Assembly: GCA_036381125.1 (NCBI GenBank)
Contig: DASVDK010000156.1
Span: forward strand, 1-6,984
DNA from: DASVDK01 sp036381125 [NCBI: Thermodesulfobacteriota bacterium]
GTDB lineage: Bacteria > DASVDK01
Direction: 5' to 3'
DNA: 6,984 nucleotides
Positions 1 to 4,651 of the stretch are shown piece after piece. The notes under the pieces were generated by a model. It searched no databases, was not told the DNA's origin, and worked only from the letters and a program-made list of their open reading frames with translations. Each line of letters starts with the position of its first letter. Positions within the stretch are counted from its first letter, which is position 1. The position numbers and the translations under genes were made by a program.

Positions 1-345
1 GGCCGGCTCCGGGTGGCCGACCTCGTGGCGCGGCGCCAGCGCCCCTCCGTCCTCGGCGGCCGCCCCCGCCCCAAGGTCGCGACGCACGTCGAGATCGACA
101 ACGAGGCATCGGACACCCACACCGTCATCGACGTCTACGCGCAGGACCGGATCGGCCTCCTCTACTCGATCACCAACGCCCTGGCCGCGACCGGGCTCAC
201 CATCGCCCTCGCCAAGATCACGACCAAGGGGGACCGCGCCGAGGACGTCTTCTACGTGACCGACATCTTCGGCCACAAGATCACCTCGCCCTCGAAGCTC
301 GAGGACATCCGCACGGCGCTCCGCGCCGCCATCACCGGCGCCTGA
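1..345 (+). CDS. glnD: PII uridylyltransferase/uridylyl-removing enzyme GlnD, 3' end only
   Basis: The reading frame is open from the window edge to the TGA at 343-345, giving the last 114 residues. Visible residues 41-112 form an ACT domain, with the family-typical run VIDVYAQDRIGLLYSIT, then AKITTKGDRAEDVFYVTD and a terminal helix. This matches the second, C-terminal ACT domain of GlnD (usually 850-950 residues), which senses glutamine and switches the enzyme between uridylylating and deuridylylating the PII protein in the cytoplasm. The nucleotidyltransferase and HD domains lie outside the window. A GTG at 13 is an internal codon, not the start. Other proteins end in ACT domains, but this combination of motifs is characteristic of GlnD. 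The stop is followed within 3 bp by a repeat element, so there is no visible classical terminator. Confidence 0.9.
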   Translation, partial: GRLRVADLVARRQRPSVLGGRPRPKVATHVEIDNEASDTHTVIDVYAQDRIGLLYSITNALAATGLTIALAKITTKGDRAEDVFYVTDIFGHKITSPSKLEDIRTALRAAITGA

Positions 346-347
346 CG

Positions 348-370
348 GGGGTCAGGTCTTTCCATTTTCC
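348..370 (+). repeat. 23-bp direct repeat, copy A
   Basis: This is the first of two tandem 23-bp units, beginning GGGGTCAGGTCTTTCC and ending TTTTCC, 2 bp after the glnD stop. Copy B differs by a single base (A at 364 against G at 389) and starts 25 bp downstream. Elements of this look, with GGGGTCAGG at one end and an A/T-rich other end, are scattered in intergenic regions of many environmental Proteobacteria and resemble REP-like units linked to Y1/RAYT transposases. That link is from general knowledge and is not shown here, as no transposase is in the window. Confidence 0.85.
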
Positions 371-372
371 AT

Positions 373-395
373 GGGGTCAGGTCTTTCCGTTTTCC
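373..395 (+). repeat. 23-bp direct repeat, copy B
   Basis: Second tandem unit, same orientation as copy A, separated from it by AT, with one substitution. It is followed at 397-408 by the perfect 12-bp palindrome GGGGCCGGCCCC. Copy C at 1881-1903 differs from this copy by only one base, although selD and a small gene lie between them. Confidence 0.85.
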
Positions 396-447
396 AGGGG
401 CCGGCCCCGGGGTGGCGCACGTCTCCGACGGCGCCCGGCGGCCGCGC

Positions 448-453
448 TACCAT
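448..453 (+). promoter_or_regulatory. -10-like hexamer of selD (leaderless start)
   Basis: TACCAT fits the TANNNT pattern of a sigma-70-type -10 box and ends 6 bp before the selD ATG, so transcription would begin at or next to the A of the start codon. There is no Shine-Dalgarno between it and the ATG, and no convincing -35 box upstream. The same geometry recurs in front of the genes at 1560 and 6197, which strengthens a call that would be weak alone. Confidence 0.45.
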
Positions 454-459
454 ACGCCC

Positions 460-1521
460 ATGCCTCTCTTCGGGAAGTCCAGAATCCGGCTCACCGAGTA
501 CGCTGCCTGCGCCGGGTGAGCGTCCAAGCTGGGTCCGGCGGACCTGGCCCGAGTCCTGGCGCCGCTCACGGCCTACACCCACCCGGACCTCCTGGTGGGG
601 CTCAACCCGGCCGATGACGCGGCGATCTACCGCATCGCGCCCGGCGTGGCGCTGGTGCAGACGGTCGACTTCTTCCCGCCGGTCGTGGACGACCCCTACG
701 CGTTCGGCGCCATCGCCGCGGCCAACGCGATGAGCGACGTCTTCGCGAAGGGGGGGCGCGTGATCCTCGCCCTCAACATCGCCGGCTTCCCCGCGGAGCT
801 GCCGCCCGAGGTGATCACCCGGATCTTCCAGGGGGGCGCCGACAAGGTCGCCGAGGCGGGGGGAATCGTCGCGGGCGGGCACACCGTTGTCGACAAGGAG
901 CCGAAGTACGGCCTCTGCGTGACCGGTCTCGTCGACCCGGCGCAGGTGAGGACCAAGGGCGGCGCCGCGCCGGGCGACCGCCTCGTCCTCACCAAGCCGC
1001 TCGGCACCGGCGTGGTTGCCACGGCCGGCAAGTTCGAGAAGGCGAAGCCCGAGGACCTCGAGGCGGCCATCGCCAGCATGATGGCCCTCAACCAGGGGGC
1101 GTCGAAGGCGATGGTGGCCGGCGGCGCCAGTGCGGCGACCGACATCACCGGCTTCGGCCTGCTCGGCCATGCCGCCGAGATGCTGCGCGGCGGCAGCGTT
1201 CGCTTCCTCATCGATGCGGCCGCCGTGCCGCTCCTACCCGGCGCGCGCGACTACGCCAGGCGGGGCCTCCTCAGCGGCGGCGCGAAGCGCAACCGGGCCT
1301 TCCTCACGGGACCCGAGGCGCCGGTCCCGGTCGAGCTCGGCGCCGATGTCGAGCGTCTCACGGCCGACCTCCTCTTCGACAGTGAGACCTCGGGCGGCCT
1401 CCTCGTCGCCATCCCCCCCGATCGGACCGGGCTCCTCCTCGAGCGCCTGGAGGCCGAGGGAAGCCGCGGGTGGGTGATCGGCGAGGTCCGCCCCGGCCCG
1501 CCGGCGGTCGAGGTCCGCTGA
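460..1521 (+). CDS. selD: Selenide, water dikinase SelD, itself a selenoprotein (Sec at codon 20, TGA 517-519)
   Basis: SelD makes selenophosphate from selenide and ATP, the selenium donor for selenocysteine and for selenouridine in tRNA. Read through the TGA at 517-519, the gene encodes 353 residues, the normal family length (about 350). The N-terminus RLTEYAACAGUASKLGP aligns with the family active-site loop: U20 sits where E. coli has Cys17, and K23 takes the place of Lys20 with identical spacing. Other conserved blocks follow: ADDAAIY (metal/ATP aspartates), DFFPPVVDDPYAFG and NAMSDVFAKGG (AIRS-like nucleotide-binding half), VAGGHTV, TDITGFGLLGH, and ETSGGLLVA near the C-terminus. ATG 460 is preferred because it gives full family length and follows a -10 hexamer by 6 bp. 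The GTG at 595 would remove the active site. A nonsense mutation is unlikely, because the stop falls exactly on the catalytic residue and is followed by a SECIS-like hairpin. The gene lies 114 bp after glnD. Confidence 0.93.
517..519 (+). other. UGA codon recoded as selenocysteine
   Basis: This in-frame TGA is codon 20 of selD. Both flanks read as SelD in the same frame: LTEYAACAG before and ASKLGPADLARVLAPL after. The catalytic position of SelD is known to be either Cys or Sec across the family, so a UGA here is a recognised variant rather than damage. Recoding needs SelB, tRNA-Sec and SelA, none of which are in the window. Confidence 0.9.
528..548 (+). promoter_or_regulatory. Bacterial SECIS hairpin in selD mRNA
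   Basis: Bases 528-536 pair with 540-548 in an uninterrupted 9-bp stem (seven Watson-Crick pairs and two G-U pairs), capped by the triloop GGC at 537-539. The loop opens with two guanines, 17 nt after the UGA. Bacterial SECIS elements lie inside the coding region just after the UGA, with a guanine in the first positions of an apical loop roughly 16-37 nt downstream, so both rules are met. It would bind SelB charged with Sec-tRNA. The bulged uridine of the E. coli fdhF element is not obvious here. The pairing was worked out by hand. Confidence 0.8.
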
Positions 1522-1547
1522 GGCCGGGGCCCGGGGCCGCGGGGCGC

Positions 1548-1553
1548 TATAAT
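1548..1553 (+). promoter_or_regulatory. -10 box TATAAT of the small downstream gene (leaderless start)
   Basis: A perfect TATAAT, conspicuous in this GC-rich sequence, ends 6 bp before the ATG at 1560. That places the expected transcription start at the start codon, and no Shine-Dalgarno is present. No recognisable -35 box is visible. It lies in the 38-bp gap after selD, so the small gene probably has its own promoter rather than relying only on read-through. Confidence 0.7.
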
Positions 1554-1559
1554 CGCGGC

Positions 1560-1868
1560 ATGCGAGGCGAGGGCCCGTCCACCATCACGTTCGTCCACTA
1601 CGTGCTCGGCGCCGCCATCGACGACATCTGCCGCCGCCACGGGCTGGCCGACGAGGACGCCCGGCTCGTCGACGAGCTCCTCTCGCAGTGGGAGAAGCTC
1701 GCGGGGCTCCGCGACGCGCAGCTCAAGATGGCCGAGCGGATGACCGAGGGGCACGCCAAGAAGGAGAAGCTCATGGACGCCATGCTGGAGATCAGCAAGG
1801 CGTTCGCGAGCCACCCCAGCCGCACGCCCGAGAAGTTCCGGGCCTGGAAGACCTTCAAGGACCTCTGA
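1560..1868 (+). CDS. Small helical protein of unknown function (102 aa)
   Basis: I do not recognise this protein. It has 102 residues, begins MRGEGPSTITFVHYVLGAAIDDICRR (given here only as its first stretch, broken at FVHY/VLGAA) and is rich in charged residues. Residues about 12-85 look almost wholly alpha-helical, with amphipathic stretches such as DEDARLVDELLSQWEKL and KKEKLMDAMLEISKAF. The tail SRTPEKFRAWKTFKDL is basic and aromatic. There is no signal peptide, membrane span or cysteine pair; the single cysteine is in DDICRR. ATG 1560 is chosen because it directly follows TATAAT; the frame is open further upstream into selD, but that would overlap it. It could be a small regulator or binding partner. 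Position after selD does not prove a selenium role, since it has its own promoter. Confidence 0.75.
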   Translation: MRGEGPSTITFVHYVLGAAIDDICRRHGLADEDARLVDELLSQWEKLAGLRDAQLKMAERMTEGHAKKEKLMDAMLEISKAFASHPSRTPEKFRAWKTFKDL

Positions 1869-1880
1869 TCGGTCCCTCCC

Positions 1881-1903
1881 GGGGTCAGGCCTTTCCGTTT
1901 TCC
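1881..1903 (+). repeat. 23-bp direct repeat, copy C
   Basis: Same orientation as copies A and B. It differs from copy B only by C for T at 1890. It lies 12 bp after the stop of the 102-residue gene. Together the copies bracket selD and the small gene, at 348-395 on one side and 1881-1920 on the other. Confidence 0.85.
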
Positions 1904-1910
1904 ACGAGTT

Positions 1911-1929
1911 GGGGTCAGGTCGTGACCCC
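1911..1929 (+). repeat. Partial repeat copy D within a 7-bp inverted repeat
   Basis: GGGGTCAGGT at 1911-1920 repeats the first ten bases of copies A and B and then diverges. GGGGTCA at 1911-1917 and TGACCCC at 1923-1929 are perfect inverted arms around a 5-nt loop, so RNA from either strand could fold into a hairpin. It may be a recombined or degraded end of the repeat element, or may help to end transcription. No T-tract follows, so it is not a standard intrinsic terminator. Confidence 0.6.
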
Positions 1930-1933
1930 GTGT

Positions 1934-1951
1934 GGGCCGATGGATCGGCCC
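1934..1951 (+). terminator. Hairpin after the small gene, possible weak terminator
   Basis: GGGCCGATGGATCGGCCC is an inverted repeat with 8-bp arms and a 2-bp centre. As RNA it gives a 7-bp stem with a TGGA loop. It lies 65 bp after the stop of the 102-residue gene. The absence of a following T-run makes intrinsic termination uncertain; it could instead be a protein-binding palindrome. Confidence 0.35.
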
Positions 1952-2050
1952 CTGTGCCGGCGTGCCGCCCACGGCCCGCTCTGCCGGCGCGCCGGGCGCG
2001 CCCGGACCCCGCTTCGCGGGCGTCCCATCGCCCCTGTTCGGGCGTGCCTC
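1950..2050. repeat. Degenerate GC-rich direct repeats
   Basis: TGCCGGCG occurs at 1955-1962 and again at 1982-1989, 27 bp apart, in similar surroundings. The stretch starting ATCGGCCCCTGT at 1945-1956 is echoed at 2028-2036 and on through the shared GGCGTGCC, with 22 of about 25 bases identical after one 1-bp gap, an offset near three times 27. Intermediate copies are badly eroded. There is no coding sense to the period in any frame I checked. Aligned by eye, so copy number and unit length are approximate. Confidence 0.4.
2004..2025. terminator. Hairpin between convergent genes, possible terminator for the minus operon
   Basis: GGAC and CCCGC at 2004-2012 pair with GCGGG and GTCC at 2016-2025 around a TTC loop, with C2021 bulged, giving 9 bp of stem. 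On the minus strand it lies about 90 nt beyond the glycosyltransferase stop. There is no U-run on either side, so a role in termination is only a possibility. Confidence 0.3.
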
Positions 2051-2114
2051 CGAAGGGCCGGCGTCACGGCGCTCGGGCCGCGGCCCGGGGCCGCTTGCGC
2101 GGCCCACATTCCCG

Positions 2115-3566
2115 CTACGGTGCACGCGGCCCCTCGCGCCAGACGAAGCCGCGCCGGCTCTGCTCCCCCCAGTCGTTCCGCCGCCGCAGGTAGTCGACGA
2201 TCCCGAGGGTCCGCCAGACCGCCATGAGCTGGCGGTAGCAGACCGGCTCGAGGAGGCCGTAGCCGAGGATCCGGAGGAGGGCGCGCAGGCCCCGGTAGCG
2301 GTGGAAGGCCATCTCCTCGAGGAGCACCGAGGCGATCGAGAGGAAGACGCCGGTCAGGAAGGCGACCGCGAAGAAGAGCAGCAGGAAGTAGGCGTCCACC
2401 AGACCGGCCGCCGCCGCGACCGCCACCATCACGTATCCGGACAGCTCGACGGCCGGGCCGAGCATCTCGAAGAGCACGAAGTAGGGCATGGCGAACAGGC
2501 CGATCACGCCGTAGCGCGGGTTGGCGAACATCCGCCGGTGCGCCACCAGGCTCTCGATGAGCCCGCGTTGCCAGCGGTTGCGCTGCCGCTCGAGACCGGC
2601 CAGGGTCGTGGGGGCCTCCGTCCAGCAGATCGGGTCGGGGATGAAGACCATCCGATAGGGGATCCGCCGCTCGCGCAGCGTCCGGTGGATTCGCACGACC
2701 AGCTCCATGTCCTCGCCGACGGTGTCGGTACGGTACCCGCCCGCCGCGACGACGGCCGCCTTCCGGAAGAGCCCGAAGGCGCCGGAGATGATGAGGAGGC
2801 TCCGCAGCGCGCTCCACCCCATGCGGCCGGTGAGGAAGGTCCGCAGGTACTCGACGATCTGGAACATGGCGAGCGGCTCGCGCGGCAGCCCGACGCGCGC
2901 GACGCGGCCGTCGACGATGGTCGAGCCGTTGGCGATGCGGACGATGCCGCCGACGGCCATCATCTCGTCCGGGTGCTCGAGGAAGGGGGCCACGACCTTG
3001 AGGAGGGCGTCGTCCTCGAGGACGCTGTCGGCGTCGGTCGCGCAGAAGAGGGGGTAGCGCGACGCGTTGATGCCGGCGTTGAGGGCGTCGGCCTTGCCGC
3101 CGTTGGCCTTGTCCACCACCAGCAGGGAGACCGGGCCGGCCGCCTGGTAGACCGCCCGAACCGGCCGCGTGCGCAGCTCCCGGCGGCTCGTCAGGGGGAC
3201 CGGCTTGAGGTCGAAGGCGGCGACGAGCCGTTCGAGCGTATCGTCGGTGGAGCCGTCGTTCACCACGATGACCTCGTACTCGGGGTACGAGAGCCGGGTG
3301 AGCGAGCGGACGCTCGCCACGATGTTGGGCGCCTCGTTGAAAGCCGGGACGATGACCGAGACCGGCGGCGTGAGGCGGGACTGGTAGAGCGCCAGGATGT
3401 CCCGGAAGCGGCGGCCGCGGATGTACGCGACCACCGTGCGCAGCGAGAGCGCCCACATGACGAGGTAGATGGCGTGGAGCGCCACGAAGTAGACCAGGAC
3501 CCCGTAGCTCCAGCCGGTCACGACGCGCTCGAGCAGGGCGGAGAGGTCGGACACGGAGCGGCTCAC
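2115..3566 (-). CDS. Processive family 2 glycosyltransferase, membrane polysaccharide synthase
   Basis: This 483-residue protein is an inner-membrane GT-A sugar polymerase of the PgaC/hyaluronan-synthase/BcsA type. After an N-terminal membrane span (about 20-42), the catalytic domain holds PVSVIVPAFNE (68-78), VNDGSTDDT (102-110, D104), ATDADS (176-181, the DxD metal site), GED at 284-286 where the family has TED, and QRNRW at 328-332, the QxxRW acceptor motif of processive enzymes. Hydrophobic stretches at about 353-415 give two or three more spans, which would form the export channel. A weakly conserved insert (about 118-145) separates the first aspartate from the KANGGKADALNAG block. There is no PilZ domain, so c-di-GMP control is not visible here. 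The GTG start at 3566 overlaps the stop of the HEAT gene as GTGA, indicating translational coupling. The stop is TAG. The sugar polymerised cannot be read from the sequence. Confidence 0.88.
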   Translation of the reverse strand: MSRSVSDLSALLERVVTGWSYGVLVYFVALHAIYLVMWALSLRTVVAYIRGRRFRDILALYQSRLTPPVSVIVPAFNEAPNIVASVRSLTRLSYPEYEVIVVNDGSTDDTLERLVAAFDLKPVPLTSRRELRTRPVRAVYQAAGPVSLLVVDKANGGKADALNAGINASRYPLFCATDADSVLEDDALLKVVAPFLEHPDEMMAVGGIVRIANGSTIVDGRVARVGLPREPLAMFQIVEYLRTFLTGRMGWSALRSLLIISGAFGLFRKAAVVAAGGYRTDTVGEDMELVVRIHRTLRERRIPYRMVFIPDPICWTEAPTTLAGLERQRNRWQRGLIESLVAHRRMFANPRYGVIGLFAMPYFVLFEMLGPAVELSGYVMVAVAAAAGLVDAYFLLLFFAVAFLTGVFLSIASVLLEEMAFHRYRGLRALLRILGYGLLEPVCYRQLMAVWRTLGIVDYLRRRNDWGEQSRRGFVWREGPRAP

Positions 3567-4651
3567 TCGCCGGCCGCGGCGGCCCGCGGCAGCCCGGCCG
3601 AGGCGCCGAGGACCCGGAGCGCCGCCTGGCAGGCGAACGGATCGGGCGATCTCAGCGCCGCGGCGAGCCGCTGCCGCGCCCGGCGGTCGGCGTGGTACCC
3701 GAGCGTCTCGGCGGCGTTCAGCCGCACCCAGTAGGCCGAGTCGGAGAGGCGAAGAGCGAGGGCGTCGAGGGTGCCGGCGTCGAGCGGTGCCTCGAGCAGG
3801 GCGGCGGCCGCCTGGGCCCGCACGGGCCACGCCGGATCGTCGAGCGCCTGCCGCAGCACGCGAGCCGCGCCCGGCGCCCCGAGGCGGCCGAGGACGCGCG
3901 CCGCGCGGGCGCGAATGTCCGGGTCGCGGTGCGAGAGGAACGCCGCCACGGTGCCCGCGGCGTCGCGGTTGCCCGCCTCGGCCAGGCCGTCGAGCAGCAG
4001 GCGCAGTCGCCGCGGGTCGCCGCCGGCGTGGGTTGCCTCCTCGCGGAGCACGGCGGTCAGCGTGTCGGCCGCGGCGGGCCCGAGCGTCGTGAGGATGGCG
4101 GCCGCCTGGATGGCCGCCCAGCGCGAGGAGCCGGACAGCGAGGCGAGGAGCGGGCGGACGACGCGCGCGTCCCCGAGATCCGCCAGGGCCCGCGCCGCCA
4201 CGAGGCGTACCTCCTCGTGCCGGTCGCGCAGGCGTTCGAGGAGCGGCTCCGCGGCGCGCGGCACGGCGAGGCGGCGCAGGCGGTCCGCCGCCGCCGCCCG
4301 GACCCACCATCGGCGCGAGCGCAGGGCGGCGAGGTCGCGGTCGACCCGGCCGACCGCCTCGAAGGCGCCCGTCACCACGGCGCGCGGCCCCGGCCCCAGG
4401 GCGCGGACCTCGTCGAGCAGCAGGCTGGCCACCGACTCGGGCGCGCCCGACCGGCGCCAGAAGGCGGCGAGGTCGTCGGGCGTGGTGTTCGGGTCGGCGA
4501 GCAGCGCGCGCACGGCGGGCAGGAGCGTCGCCCTGCGCTCGATGCCGCGCCGCTCGCGTGCCTCGCGCAGGCTCCGCAGGCCGAGGACGGTCGCGGCGAG
4601 GAGTGCGACCACGGCGGCGAGCAGCGAGGTGAGCCCGACGAGGCTTACCAC
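3563..4651 (-). CDS. Membrane-anchored HEAT-repeat protein
   Basis: This 362-residue protein has one hydrophobic span (about residues 2-24), then the basic stretch RSLREARERRGIERR. By the positive-inside rule this places the long C-terminal part in the cytoplasm. From about residue 105 to 350 it is a run of HEAT/PBS-lyase-like repeats, for example HEEVRLVAARALADLGD, DPDIRARAARVLGRLGAP, DPAWPVRAQAAAALLEAP and SAYWVRLNAAETLGYH. HEAT repeats form curved protein-binding solenoids and have no catalytic residues. Lying between an outer-membrane barrel gene and a polysaccharide synthase, it probably serves as a scaffold for the synthase. The GTG at 4651 is chosen because it places the span at the N-terminus and overlaps the upstream stop by 7 bp; the frame stays open far upstream, but that is shadow coding. 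No Shine-Dalgarno is clear, so translation likely depends on the upstream gene. Confidence 0.82.
   Translation of the reverse strand: MVSLVGLTSLLAAVVALLAATVLGLRSLREARERRGIERRATLLPAVRALLADPNTTPDDLAAFWRRSGAPESVASLLLDEVRALGPGPRAVVTGAFEAVGRVDRDLAALRSRRWWVRAAAADRLRRLAVPRAAEPLLERLRDRHEEVRLVAARALADLGDARVVRPLLASLSGSSRWAAIQAAAILTTLGPAAADTLTAVLREEATHAGGDPRRLRLLLDGLAEAGNRDAAGTVAAFLSHRDPDIRARAARVLGRLGAPGAARVLRQALDDPAWPVRAQAAAALLEAPLDAGTLDALALRLSDSAYWVRLNAAETLGYHADRRARQRLAAALRSPDPFACQAALRVLGASAGLPRAAAAGE

Larger units (their letters stand above)
1869..2114. other. Convergent intergenic region, repeats and hairpins, no gene
   Basis: About 246 bp lie between the stop of the small plus-strand gene and the stop of the minus-strand glycosyltransferase. 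It holds repeat copy C (1881-1903), a partial copy D (1911-1920) built into an inverted repeat, the hairpin at 1934-1951, degenerate GC-rich direct repeats from about 1950 to 2050, a hairpin at 2004-2025, and the 14-bp palindrome CGGGCCGCGGCCCG at 2074-2087. Open frames crossing it are low-complexity, rich in Arg, Ala, Pro and Gly, and resemble no protein I know. Confidence 0.7.

Noticed and set aside
517-519. TGA as a nonsense mutation or sequencing error making selD a pseudogene
   Set aside because: The stop falls exactly on the catalytic Sec/Cys position, the rest of the gene is intact, and a SECIS-like hairpin follows at the proper distance.
352-1170. 272-residue minus-strand frame antisense to selD
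   Set aside because: Low-complexity Arg/Gly/His/Asp-rich shadow. selD on the plus strand is unambiguous.
595-1521. SelD starting at GTG 595 as a 308-residue protein
   Set aside because: It lacks the active-site loop and about 45 residues of the family. The same frame upstream reads as SelD through a recoded TGA from ATG 460.
1932-3734. 600-residue plus-strand frame antisense to the glycosyltransferase
   Set aside because: Asp/Glu/Arg-rich composition typical of a GC-rich shadow frame. The opposite strand carries clear GT2 motifs.
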